Shown: piece by piece, positions 16,440 through 24,626 of the stretch
Layout: each line of letters begins with the position of its first letter
How positions within the stretch are numbered: position 1 is the first letter of the stretch
Assembly: GCF_024198175.1 (NCBI RefSeq)
Contig: NZ_JAJVKV010000005.1
Coordinates: 620,001-684,000, forward strand
Reading direction: 5' to 3'
Source: Pyxidicoccus xibeiensis
Lineage (GTDB): Bacteria > Myxococcota > Myxococcia > Myxococcales > Myxococcaceae
Length of the DNA stretch: 64,000 nucleotides
Notes under the pieces: generated by a model
The model's input: the letters and a program-made list of their open reading frames with translations, nothing else
Told to the model about the DNA's origin: nothing
Database searches by the model: none
Program-made: the position numbers and the translations under genes

Positions 16440-16907
16440 ATGCTCTACACGGTGGTGCTCTTCCTCCACTCCTGGCTGCGCTGGGGCGTCGTGGTGTTCG
16501 GCGTGCTGGCGCTGGGCAGCTCCCTGCGGGCCTGGCTGCGGGGCCAGGACTGGCTGCCGTCGCACCGGCGGCTCCAGGTGGCCGTCGTCTCCCTCTTCGA
16601 CACGCAGATGCTGCTCGGGCTGACGCTCTACTTCGTGCTCAGCCCGCTGACGCCCAGGTCGCTGGAGGCACTCCGGGCGAACCTGTCCGTGTCCTTCCTG
16701 CGGTTCTTCAGCGTGGAGCACCCGGCCCTGATGCTCGTCGCGCTCGCCGTCGCCCACGTGGCGTCCGCGCTGAGCCGCAGGGCGGAGGAGCCCACCCGCA
16801 AGCACCGGGTGTGGGCGCTGGGGCTGCTGGCCGTCATGCTCCTCGTCGCGCTCGCGATTCCCTGGCCCGGCCTGTCCCACGGACGGCCCCTGGTCCGCGG
16901 CTTCTGA
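16440..16907 (+). CDS. four-helix membrane protein, cytochrome b-like
   Basis: A 155-residue integral membrane protein with four hydrophobic helices (about 3-24, 45-68, 85-108, 122-142). Histidines sit at helix positions suited to heme b ligation: LHSWLRW in helix 1, FFSVEHPALM and VAHVAS in helix 3. Similar small uncharacterised 'cytochrome b' proteins occur in myxobacteria and Bacteroidetes. ATG 16440 is preceded by GGTAGG at 9 nt; GTG 16431 is less well placed. Its position downstream of regBA, between two RegA-type sites, points to a redox or respiratory role controlled by RegA. Confidence 0.65.
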   Translation: MLYTVVLFLHSWLRWGVVVFGVLALGSSLRAWLRGQDWLPSHRRLQVAVVSLFDTQMLLGLTLYFVLSPLTPRSLEALRANLSVSFLRFFSVEHPALMLVALAVAHVASALSRRAEEPTRKHRVWALGLLAVMLLVALAIPWPGLSHGRPLVRGF

Positions 16908-16923
16908 AGCGCAATGGGCACCG

Positions 16924-16940
16924 TGCGTCGATTTGACGCA
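16924..16940. promoter_or_regulatory. third RegA-type operator
   Basis: TGCGTC GATTT GACGCA repeats the exact half-sites and N5 spacing of the sites at 14398 and 16387. It lies 16 bp after the membrane-protein stop and would serve a promoter reading right, toward 17008. Confidence 0.55.
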
Positions 16941-17007
16941 GGCCGCGCCTCTCCGCCGCGGTTACTCCTCCCCGCCGCACTCCTTCCGCGCCGTGAGGTC
17001 CGCACCG

Positions 17008-17211
17008 ATGCTCGACGTCCTGTGGATGATCATGATGATGCCCGAGATGCCCGCGCCGAAGTCCGGAGCCCCTCGGGGCCCCGTCGCTTCGCTCGTTTCC
17101 GAGCCTCCCCAGCGGGGGCTCGCGCGTCGTGGGCAGTCGGGCCCGGAGCGGAGGCCGCAGGCCGGGGTCGGCCCCTCGCCCCGGCGGCTCCGTCCGGTAG
17201 AGCCGGCCTGA
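17008..17211 (+). CDS. doubtful Met-rich small protein downstream of a RegA box
   Basis: A 67-codon frame starting at ATG 17008 with GTGAGG about 10 nt upstream. The first residues are hydrophobic and Met-rich (MLDVLWMIMMMPEMPAPK), reminiscent of small respiratory-complex or metal-handling peptides. The rest is Arg/Pro-rich and may be chance coding. The only support is the RegA-type dyad 68 bp upstream. An antisense frame (17060 to 16962) is equally possible. Confidence 0.2.
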   Translation: MLDVLWMIMMMPEMPAPKSGAPRGPVASLVSEPPQRGLARRGQSGPERRPQAGVGPSPRRLRPVEPA

Positions 17212-17322
17212 GGCTCCTGCCGGAGGCGGCATGGGCGACCGGGGCCTGCGGCGGGTGCCCCGGTCGCCGTGTGTTCCAGACTCCCGGTTCCTGCTCCACC
17301 GGGAGCCAGCTGTGTGACACGA

Positions 17323-17353
17323 CGCCCCGGACGCATGGCGTACACCCGGGGCG
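17323..17353 (-). terminator. hairpin beyond the M28 peptidase stop
   Basis: CGCCCCGG (17323-17330) and CCGGGGCG (17346-17353) form a perfect 8-bp stem with a 15-nt loop, 9 bp past the stop of the leftward gene. There is no U-tract, which is common for high-G+C genomes. Confidence 0.4.
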
Positions 17354-17362
17354 CTCACACGG

Positions 17363-18580
17363 CTACTGCGCGGTGCCCTTGGCGAGCTCCGCTACGTACG
17401 AAGCGGCGATGCGCGCGAACTTCAGCGCGTGGTTGGCCGTGCCGCCGGAGTTGGTCAGCGTGTCGCTCGACGTGTGGATGTACCGGTTGCCCGCGCTCAC
17501 CGTCGCCTCGTGGGGGATGGAGGCGGCGAAGCCCTGGTTGGTCCACGAGGCGTGGTCCGAGCACGCATAACCGCACGTGGAGTTGGTGTGCGTGTACCCG
17601 GCGCGGGTGGTGATGATGTTGCGCAGGAACGTGTTCTGCGCGGCGTTGGTGTAGTCGGTGATGATGGCGGCATCCACGCTGGAGCCCTTGTAGTTCGTCA
17701 TGTCCAGCTGGAGCACGCCCACCACGTTGATGCCGTTGTTCTTGTGCCAGGCGGCAATCTCCTTGGAGCCGCGCAGGCCGACTTCCTCGGCGGCGTAGCC
17801 GATGAACTTCACGGTGCGCTGCGGCCGGTAGTTGCGGAGCATGGCCACGCGGATGACCTCGGTGAACGACGCGATGCCCGACGCGTTGTCATCCGCGCCC
17901 GGCGCGGTGCTGCCGGAGCTGATGGAGTCCAGGTGCCCGCCCACCACCACCACCTCGTCGGGCAGGGTGCTGCCGCGGATGGTGAAGATGACGGACGGCT
18001 GGGCCCAGGCGGCGTGGGTGAACAGCGCCACGCTGGCGTCGGTGCGCCCGGCCGGGATGAAGCCCTGCCACTTGCTGCGCAGCGCGTTGACCGCGTTCAC
18101 ACCCGTGGTCGACGTGTAGTAGCGCGTCGTGTAGCCCGCCAGCAGGGTGATGGTGCTGCGGACGTTGGCCTCCGTCATCGAGCTCATCAGCGCGGTGGCC
18201 GTCGCGGCGTTGTCGAGCGTGTAGGTGACGAGGTTCTGCGTCGCCAGCGCGGGCGCGGGCGTCAGCGAGGCGATGGCCTCGTCCCGCGTCTCGTACGTCA
18301 TGAAGCCCGCGCACCGGTTGAACTTCTCGTGCATGAGCGTCGCCAGCTTCTCCAGCTGCGACTCGCGAACGCGGAACATCGTGGCCTCGCCCTTCACCAA
18401 CTCCTGCGTGGGCTCCTCCCAGCCCACGCTGCGGAACGACTCGCGGACCGACTCCACTGTGTCGGTGCCGAGGGTGACCCAGAGCTCCGGGTCCTTCTTC
18501 AGCGAGGCCGGGGACTTCTCGGCGAGGGCCGGCGTGGTGCTCAGCAACATCAGGGCGGGCAACAGTCTCTTCAAGCGCAT
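17363..18580 (-). CDS. secreted M28-family zinc aminopeptidase
   Basis: A 405-residue secreted peptidase. ATG 18580 follows GGAGGAG and starts a signal peptide (LLPALMLLSTTPALA, cleavage about 22). After a prodomain-like region, the M28 domain shows the co-catalytic zinc ligands in order: His216 in VVGGHLDS, Asp in GADDNASG, the Glu pair in GYAAEEVGL, Asp in LQLDMTNY and His in CSDHASWTNQG. This is the pattern of Vibrio/Aeromonas leucine aminopeptidases. Two Cys near the C-terminus (TCGYACSD) probably form the disulfide of those enzymes. It likely feeds on prey or environmental protein. A hairpin lies just past its stop. Confidence 0.9.
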   Translation of the reverse strand: MRLKRLLPALMLLSTTPALAEKSPASLKKDPELWVTLGTDTVESVRESFRSVGWEEPTQELVKGEATMFRVRESQLEKLATLMHEKFNRCAGFMTYETRDEAIASLTPAPALATQNLVTYTLDNAATATALMSSMTEANVRSTITLLAGYTTRYYTSTTGVNAVNALRSKWQGFIPAGRTDASVALFTHAAWAQPSVIFTIRGSTLPDEVVVVGGHLDSISSGSTAPGADDNASGIASFTEVIRVAMLRNYRPQRTVKFIGYAAEEVGLRGSKEIAAWHKNNGINVVGVLQLDMTNYKGSSVDAAIITDYTNAAQNTFLRNIITTRAGYTHTNSTCGYACSDHASWTNQGFAASIPHEATVSAGNRYIHTSSDTLTNSGGTANHALKFARIAASYVAELAKGTAQ

Positions 18581-18824
18581 CACTCCTCCAAGGGGACCAG
18601 GGTGCTGCACGGCAGCCCGCGAGAGCTTGCGAGAGGGGGGACATGGCGGGCGTCCGTATCCTGCTTTCCAGGAATTCCTAAAATAAATGGCTTTAAAGGG
18701 AATGTGAAGTAGAGAACAGTCCAGGGGGCCCGGATGGTGTGCGACCTGGGAGGCTGGCGCAGTGCGTGATGGGCCCATCCGGGGGTTGGGAGCGGTACAG
18801 TTCGCTCCTCACCGGGGGACATGG

Positions 18825-19721
18825 ATGGGACGAAACAGCGCCAGCGCCTTGGACGAGTACAACGCTCTCCAGGAGCAGCAGAAGCGCCAACCCCTGAGCC
18901 CGGAGCAGGAGCAGCGCCTGGAGCTGCTGCGTGACGTGCTGCTGGAGCTGGGCGCGCTGCCGGCGCCCGGGAGCGGGCAGCCCGCCCGGCCCGCGCGCGC
19001 GGATGCGGTGCTGGAGCTCACCTTCGCCACGCAGGACGACGTGGTGCGCGCGTACAGCAAGAACATCGGCGCGGGCGGCCTGGCCATCCGGACGTCGCGG
19101 CCGCTGCCGGTGGGCAGCACGCTGGAGCTGCGAATCACGCTTCCGGACGCGCCCCAGCCACTTCAAGCGTTCGGCCAGGTGGCCTGGTCGCGCGAGGACG
19201 GGATGGGCGTGGCCTTCACCCAGCTTCCCGCCGAGGGCGAGCGGCGGCTGAAGGCGTTCCTCACGGCGGACGCCTCGCTGCTCAAGCGGGTGCGCAGCGT
19301 CCTGAAGACGGACGTGGTGGCGCTGCTGAAGACGGACGTGCGCGAGCTGGGTAAGGCGCCCGCGCCCCAGGCCGCGGAGGCGCAGGAGGTGGACACGCGG
19401 CCGATGGTGCTGGTGCGGCTGACGGACACGCGGCTGATGACGCTCGTCACGGAGCTCTTCACCCAGCAGGGCGTCCGGGTGGTGACGGAGACGGACAAGC
19501 CGGCGCCCATCATCGTCGTGGATACGGGCTCGGCCCTGGACGTGCTCCGGGCCGCGGGCCGGCTGGGGGCGCGGGTCGTCATGGTCAACGTGAGCGGGCC
19601 GGATTCCCTGGTGGGCCGGCTGACGAACCTCAACCCCGCGGCGTACGTGAAGAGCCCGGCCACCGCGGCCTCGGTGCTCCACGCCGTGGCCCGCCTGCTG
19701 GGCCCCGCCGAGGCCCGCTGA
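18825..19721 (+). CDS. PilZ-domain (TIGR02266-like) protein with pseudo-receiver C-terminus
   Basis: A 298-residue cytoplasmic protein. Residues 1-45 are Gln/Glu-rich helix (a coiled-coil candidate). Residues about 55-145 are PilZ-like (ADAVLELTFATQDDVVRAYS, KNIGAGGLAIRT, GMGVAFTQL) of the TIGR02266 type common in myxobacteria. The canonical RxxxR and [D/N]xSxxG c-di-GMP motifs are degenerate (KNIGAGG), so nucleotide binding is doubtful. Residues about 190-298 resemble a receiver fold without a phospho-Asp (MVLVRLTDTRLMTLV, PIIVVDTGSALDVL, YVKSPATAASV). ATG 18825 was chosen; ATG 18821 is in another frame. Confidence 0.8.
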   Translation: MGRNSASALDEYNALQEQQKRQPLSPEQEQRLELLRDVLLELGALPAPGSGQPARPARADAVLELTFATQDDVVRAYSKNIGAGGLAIRTSRPLPVGSTLELRITLPDAPQPLQAFGQVAWSREDGMGVAFTQLPAEGERRLKAFLTADASLLKRVRSVLKTDVVALLKTDVRELGKAPAPQAAEAQEVDTRPMVLVRLTDTRLMTLVTELFTQQGVRVVTETDKPAPIIVVDTGSALDVLRAAGRLGARVVMVNVSGPDSLVGRLTNLNPAAYVKSPATAASVLHAVARLLGPAEAR

Positions 19722-19894
19722 GCCCGGAGGGCGTGAAGGGCAGGGGACGTCCGTACACCGGGGGTGGGGGCAGGCGACCCGGCACCAGGCTGGCCTCTGC
19801 CGTCACCTCCGGACAGGCTCGGACTCTGACGTAGAGTGGGGCCCGCCTGGCGCCGAACGCGCGGTGCCGGCATGGGTTGGGAGGACGGACGGTC

Positions 19895-21547
19895 ATGGAC
19901 TTCGACTGGCTCATCATCGGCTCGGGGTTTGGCGGCAGCGTGAGCGCGCTGCGGCTGACGGAGAAGGGCTACCGCGTGGCGGTGCTCGAGAAGGGGCGCC
20001 GCCTGCGCGCGCCGGACTTCCCGAAGACGAACTGGGACCTCAGGCGCTGGCTGTGGATGCCGCAGCTCGGCTGGCGGGGCCTGTTCAAGATGACCTTCTT
20101 CCGCCACGTCACCGTGATGTCCGGGGTGGGCGTGGGCGGCGGCTCGCTCGTCTACGCCAACACGCTGCCCATCCCGAAGGACGACTTCTTCCAGTCCTCC
20201 TCCTGGGGCCATCTCGCCGGGTGGAAGGAGGAGCTGGCGCCGCACTACGCCACCGCGCGGCGGATGCTGGGCGCCACCGTCAACCCGCTCAACACCTTCC
20301 CGGACAAGGTGCTCAAGGAGGTGGGCGAGGACCTGGGACGCACCGACTTCCAGCCCACCACCGTGGCCGTCTACTTCGGCGAGCCCGGCGTCACCGTGAA
20401 GGACCCCTACTTCAACGGCCAGGGCCCCGAGCGCACCGGCTGCAACTCGTGCGGCGGCTGCATGCTCGGCTGCCGGCACAACGCCAAGAACACGCTCGAC
20501 AAGAACTACCTGTACCTGGCGGAGCAGCGCGGCCTCACGCTCCACGCGGACACGGAAGTCACCTGGGTGCGCCCGCTGCCCGACGGCGGCTACGAGGTGG
20601 AGGCGCTGCGCGGCGCCCGGCGCTTCTTCCGCGAGAAGCTGCGCTTCACCGCGCGCAACGTCATCTTCGCCGGCGGCGTGCTGGGGACGATGGACCTCTT
20701 GCTGAAGCTGAAGGAGCACCCGGACGGGCTGCCGCGGCTGTCCGAGCGGCTGGGTGACGGCGTGCGCACCAACTCGGAGGCGCTCGTCGGCGTCGTCAGC
20801 GGGCGCAAGGAGCTGGACCTGTCCAAGGGCATCGCCATCGGCTCCATCCTGCACACCGACGCGCGCTCCCACCTGGAGCCGGTGCGCTACTCGGAGGGCT
20901 CGGGCTTCTTCCGGCTGCTGATGGCGCCGCAGGTGTCCGGGGCGACGATGTTCGCCCGGCTGGCGCGGCTGTTCGGCATGCTGGCGCGCCATCCGGTGCG
21001 CTTCCTCAAGGCGTGGTTCGTCCCGGACTTTGCGAAGCGGACCATGATTCTGCTCTACATGCGCACGCTGGAAGGCCACCTGCGCATGCGGCGCGGGCGC
21101 GGCTTGACGACGGGGCTGCGCAAGGGCGTGACGACGGGGCTGCAGGAGGGGCCCGCGCCCACGTCCAACATGCCCGAGGCGTTCGACCTGGCGAAGCGCG
21201 TGTCGGACAAGCTGGACGGCTACCCGATGACGATGGTGAGCGAGACGCTGCTGGGCATCCCCACCACCGCGCACATCCTGGGCGGGTGCTGCATGGGGGA
21301 CTCGGCCGGGACGGGCGTCATCGACCACCGCCACCGCGTCTTCGGCTACGACGGGCTGTACGTGGTGGACGGCTCGGCCATCTCCGCCAACCCCGGCGTC
21401 AACCCGTCGCTCACGATTACGGCGCTGGCCGAGCGCGCGATGACCTTCATCCCGGCGGCGAAGGAGCTGCCGCGCGGCGACACGGACGCGGTGCTGGAGC
21501 CCGCGGCCAGGGGCGGGGTAGGCCCCGTGGCCGCGGTGGGACGCTGA
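19895..21547 (+). CDS. GMC oxidoreductase, cholesterol-oxidase-like
   Basis: A 550-residue FAD enzyme. The N-terminal dinucleotide fold IIGSGFGGSVSALRL (about 6-20) and the glycine-rich GVGVGGGSLVYANTLP are typical of the cholesterol oxidase/GMC branch. Cysteines in CNSCGGCMLGC (about 189-199) form a ferredoxin-like or structural cluster seen in this branch. The C-terminal GMC motif is HILGGCCMGDSAGTGVID...VVDGSAISANPGVNPSLTITALAERAM. No signal peptide is seen. It likely oxidises a sterol or other bulky alcohol. GGGAGG precedes ATG 19895 by 11 nt. Confidence 0.88.
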   Translation: MDFDWLIIGSGFGGSVSALRLTEKGYRVAVLEKGRRLRAPDFPKTNWDLRRWLWMPQLGWRGLFKMTFFRHVTVMSGVGVGGGSLVYANTLPIPKDDFFQSSSWGHLAGWKEELAPHYATARRMLGATVNPLNTFPDKVLKEVGEDLGRTDFQPTTVAVYFGEPGVTVKDPYFNGQGPERTGCNSCGGCMLGCRHNAKNTLDKNYLYLAEQRGLTLHADTEVTWVRPLPDGGYEVEALRGARRFFREKLRFTARNVIFAGGVLGTMDLLLKLKEHPDGLPRLSERLGDGVRTNSEALVGVVSGRKELDLSKGIAIGSILHTDARSHLEPVRYSEGSGFFRLLMAPQVSGATMFARLARLFGMLARHPVRFLKAWFVPDFAKRTMILLYMRTLEGHLRMRRGRGLTTGLRKGVTTGLQEGPAPTSNMPEAFDLAKRVSDKLDGYPMTMVSETLLGIPTTAHILGGCCMGDSAGTGVIDHRHRVFGYDGLYVVDGSAISANPGVNPSLTITALAERAMTFIPAAKELPRGDTDAVLEPAARGGVGPVAAVGR

Positions 21548-21550
21548 GGG

Positions 21551-22066
21551 CTACAGGCGGACCTGGAGCTCGTAGCGGCGGTTCTTCGCCTTCTTGGCCG
21601 CCGTGTCGTCCGGCTTCACCAGGGGCTTCTCGGAGCCGTGGCCCACGGCGATGATCTCCGAGCGGGGCACGCCGCGCGACGCGAGCTCCTTGACGATGGT
21701 CTCCGCGCGCTGCTCGCTGAGCTTCTTGTTCTTCGCGGCATCACCGGAGGAGTCGGTGTGGCCGGAGACCTCGAACTTGTAGCTCTTGATGCCCGCGCCA
21801 TCGAGCTGCTTCTTGGCGTCGATGAGGGCATTGGCCAGCTTCTTGAGCTTGGCGTCGCAGCCGGGGTCCAGCTCGGCGGTGCCCGTCTTGAAGCTGCACT
21901 GGTTCTTCTTGCCCTCGTCCATCAGCTTGGTGTTGACGCGCTTCTCGACGGCGCCCTTGCCGGCGTCACCGGCGGTCTTCTTGATGGTATCAAACGGGCT
22001 CTGCGCGGCGGCCACCCCGGGGATGGCCAGCAGCGACACGGCGAGGCACAGGGCCTTGAGCTTCAT
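21551..22066 (-). CDS. OmpA-family periplasmic/outer-membrane protein
   Basis: A 171-residue protein with signal peptide (KALCLAVSLLAIPGVAAAQ, cleavage about 21) and a C-terminal OmpA-like peptidoglycan-binding domain: FEVSGHTDSSGDAAKNKKLSEQRAETI, GVPRSEIIAVGHGSEKP and KNRRYELQVRL, with the conserved Asp and Arg. The central SFKTGTAELDPGC region corresponds to the first strand. There is no beta-barrel. It probably tethers or senses the cell wall. It converges on the GMC gene (4 bp apart). Confidence 0.87.
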   Translation of the reverse strand: MKLKALCLAVSLLAIPGVAAAQSPFDTIKKTAGDAGKGAVEKRVNTKLMDEGKKNQCSFKTGTAELDPGCDAKLKKLANALIDAKKQLDGAGIKSYKFEVSGHTDSSGDAAKNKKLSEQRAETIVKELASRGVPRSEIIAVGHGSEKPLVKPDDTAAKKAKNRRYELQVRL

Positions 22067-22280
22067 ATGGAGAACTCCTCGGGTTCGAAGTGGAACGGCG
22101 CACTAGGCTGCCCAGGGGCGCCCTCCACGTCCAGCGCGGTGAAGTCCCCGGAGCATGCGGCGCGGGGCCCGGCTGTTCGTCCGGTGGACGGTGCGCCCGG
22201 GCAGGTGCCCGGGAAAACTTGCCTCGGCCGGGGGCGGGAGCAGCATGGGCGGTCGGGTCGGTCCGCACAGTGAGGTCGTC

Positions 22281-23747
22281 GTGGTCAGCAGCAATCGAAC
22301 GGACAGGTGGCGGCAGCTCCTCTCTCCTCACCGGGTGGGCACGCCCACACCGAAGGAGGGCGCACCGGAGAGGGCCGCGCCACCGCCGGACGAGCGCATC
22401 CTCCCGGACGAGCGCACGCCGTATGACCAGGACTACGACCGCATCGTCTTCTCCAGCGAGTTCCGCTGCCTGCACGACAAGACGCAGGTCTTCCCGCTGT
22501 CCACGAGCGACTACACGCGCACGCGGCTGACCCACAGCATCGAGGCCTCCTGCGTGGGGCGCTCGCTGGGTCAGCTGGCCGGGCGCCACCTGTCGCGTGA
22601 GCAGGGCGTGGAGGTGGACCCCTCGCACCTGGGCACCATCGTCGCGGCGGCATGCCTGGCGCACGACATCGGCAACCCGCCCTTCGGCCACTCGGGTGAG
22701 GCGGCGATTCAACACTGGGTGGAGCAGCGGCTGGCGCCGCCGGGGACGGAGCGCCCGAGCCCCTTCCGCGAGCCGGCGGAGTGGAAGGACCTGCAGAGCT
22801 TCGAGGGCAACGCGCAGGGCCTGCGCATCCTCACGAGGCTCCAGTCGCGGGAGCGGTGGGGAGGGCTGCGCTACACGGCGGCGACGCTGGGGGCGATGAG
22901 CAAGTACCCGCGTCCCTCGGTGCTGCCCGACGGGCGGACGCCGGTGAAGGGGCGCGTGTCGGAGAAGAAGTTCGGTTACTTCCAGGACGACCAGAAGCTG
23001 GCGGTGGAGGCGTTCCAGAAGCTGGGGCTGCGGGAGCGCGAGCCTGGCGTGTTCTCCCGCCACCCGCTGGCCTTCCTCGTCGAGGCGGCGGACGACATCT
23101 GCTACGCGGTCATCGACCTGGAGGACTCTGCGAAGCTGGGCCTGGTGCCGCTGAAGCAGGCGTGTGAGCTGCTGGAGGCGGTGCTGCCGCCACCCCCGGC
23201 GCCCGCGGGCAAGCCGGTCCGGCCTCCGCCCTCGCACCTGGAGACGCGCATGGCGCAGGCGCGAGCGCGGGCCATCGGCATGCTGATTCCGGCCTGCGTG
23301 AAGGTGTTCCTGGAGCACGCGGAGGAGATGGAGCAGGGCGAGTGGGAGACGCCGCTGGTGTCGGCGCATCCGGACGTGCGCGGGCAGCTCGACGAAATCA
23401 AGCGCATCACCCGGCGCCAGGGCTACGAGAGCGAGCGGGTGCTGCAAATCGAGAGCGCGGGCTTCAAGACGCTGGGCGGCCTGCTGGACATGTTCGCCTC
23501 GGCGGTGGTGACGGACCGGCCCAACCGCGAGGAGCGCAAGCTGCGCCAGCTGCTGCCCATGGAGTCCTTCCAGCGGCCGGAGTTCGCCGAGGAGGACCAG
23601 AAGAAGCCGCCCGAGCGCGACGTGGCGATTGAGCGGCTGTCGAAGTACCAGCGGCTGCTGTGCGTCACGGACTACATCTCCGGGATGACGGACGGCTTCG
23701 CGGTGGAGTTGTTCCAGCGCCTGTCCGGAATCAAGCTGCCGACGTAG
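22281..23747 (+). CDS. dgt: deoxyguanosinetriphosphate triphosphohydrolase (dGTPase-like HD protein)
   Basis: A 488-residue HD-superfamily enzyme that splits dNTPs (typically dGTP) to deoxynucleoside and triphosphate. The metal ligands are visible: His in RTRLTHSIEAS, HD in CLAHDIGNPPFGHSGE, and Asp in AADDICYAVIDLED. The opening RWRQLLSP and YDQDYDRIVFSSEFRCLHDKTQV are typical of dGTPases. The probable start is GTG 22281 with GAGG at 5 nt. ATG 22245 with GGGAG is an alternative adding 12 residues. It acts in nucleotide-pool control, and some homologues restrict phage. Confidence 0.87.
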   Translation: MVSSNRTDRWRQLLSPHRVGTPTPKEGAPERAAPPPDERILPDERTPYDQDYDRIVFSSEFRCLHDKTQVFPLSTSDYTRTRLTHSIEASCVGRSLGQLAGRHLSREQGVEVDPSHLGTIVAAACLAHDIGNPPFGHSGEAAIQHWVEQRLAPPGTERPSPFREPAEWKDLQSFEGNAQGLRILTRLQSRERWGGLRYTAATLGAMSKYPRPSVLPDGRTPVKGRVSEKKFGYFQDDQKLAVEAFQKLGLREREPGVFSRHPLAFLVEAADDICYAVIDLEDSAKLGLVPLKQACELLEAVLPPPPAPAGKPVRPPPSHLETRMAQARARAIGMLIPACVKVFLEHAEEMEQGEWETPLVSAHPDVRGQLDEIKRITRRQGYESERVLQIESAGFKTLGGLLDMFASAVVTDRPNREERKLRQLLPMESFQRPEFAEEDQKKPPERDVAIERLSKYQRLLCVTDYISGMTDGFAVELFQRLSGIKLPT

Positions 23748-23784
23748 GCAGCTCCGTCTTCACAGGCTGGAATGGCGCTACCTG

Positions 23785-24588
23785 TCAGAGCTCTCCGGCA
23801 GCCAGTTCTTGGTTCGTGGGGATACGGGTCAGCACACGCCGTCTTCCGCGGCGATTGTAACCCACGGCGTAGAGCTCATTCCCGACGGCGACCACCACCG
23901 AAGGTGGAGGCTCGGGTTGGGCGTCCAGCCAGGTGTCTGCGTCCTCCTGCCTCGCGAAGGACCTGAAGGGGGGGGCGGCTCTGGCGGAGCGGATGCTCCC
24001 CACGTAGTCCTCGAAGCCATGCTCCTCCCCCATTCGCATCACGAAATCGAATGCGAGCCTGGCGGTCCTGATGGCCTCGAGGTGCTGGGGTGAGGACAGC
24101 CGCTTCTCCAATGCAGAGAGGTAGTAGCAGGCCCACTTGTAGTGGTCGAAGAGGCTGAACCTCGCTCCGGGACGTGGCGCTGGAGGGGGAGCCTCCTCCC
24201 TGACTTCTTGCTCCTCTTCAGAGCCATCCAGACCTGTGGCCTCGTCTGTTGAGGGAAGGTGGAGCAGTGTCCGCTGATTCAGGGCACGTGCATCGACGAC
24301 GGTGTAGAGGTCATTCGCCGCCCGGATGATGGCGCCGTGAGGCGGGGCGGGGTGATTGAGCAGCCAGTCGTCTGCTTCTGTCCGGGTGGAGAAGGAGAGC
24401 AGGGCAGTCAGGGGCGCGGTGTCGAAATGCTCGATGAACGCTGCGAACTCACCTGACTCGCCTCTCTCCAAGATGAAGTGCAGGAGGGGCTTGGTTGCTT
24501 GAATTGCATCGAGCTGCTCTGCGGTGGATGCATGCCGCTCCACCTCGCGGAGCATGGCCAGGGTGCTCTGGATGAGATTGGGAGTCAT
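23785..24588 (-). CDS. protein with two repeated domains, possible partner/immunity of the upstream lipoprotein
   Basis: A 267-residue soluble protein made of two related halves. Each has a helical segment, then a pattern like F-R/T-x-EDAD-W-L ... PP-x-x-x-V-x-x-A-x-NELY-x-V ... LTRIP/LLHLP (ADDWLLNHPAPPHGAIIRAA against ADTWLDAQPEPPPSVVVAVG). An acidic, Pro-rich linker joins the halves (about 130-160). I do not know the family. It lies 38 bp downstream of a frameshifted lipoprotein, an arrangement like toxin-lipoprotein/immunity pairs of myxobacteria. That role is inference only. ATG 24588 follows GGAGC. Confidence 0.65.
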   Translation of the reverse strand: MTPNLIQSTLAMLREVERHASTAEQLDAIQATKPLLHFILERGESGEFAAFIEHFDTAPLTALLSFSTRTEADDWLLNHPAPPHGAIIRAANDLYTVVDARALNQRTLLHLPSTDEATGLDGSEEEQEVREEAPPPAPRPGARFSLFDHYKWACYYLSALEKRLSSPQHLEAIRTARLAFDFVMRMGEEHGFEDYVGSIRSARAAPPFRSFARQEDADTWLDAQPEPPPSVVVAVGNELYAVGYNRRGRRRVLTRIPTNQELAAGEL

Positions 24589-24626
24589 GCGGGAGCTCCA
24601 TCGCGCCGTGAAGTGGCCATCCTTGT

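Larger units (their letters stand above)
16908..17362. other. 455-bp region: RegA box, doubtful small ORF, three hairpins
   Basis: No confident gene. It holds a third RegA-type dyad (16924-16940), a short doubtful ORF at 17008-17211, and three G+C-rich hairpins: 17234-17245/17257-17268 (12-bp arms), 17281-17287/17299-17305 (7-bp) and 17323-17330/17346-17353 (8-bp). The last hairpin is directly beyond the M28 peptidase stop and could terminate that minus-strand transcript. Confidence 0.6.
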
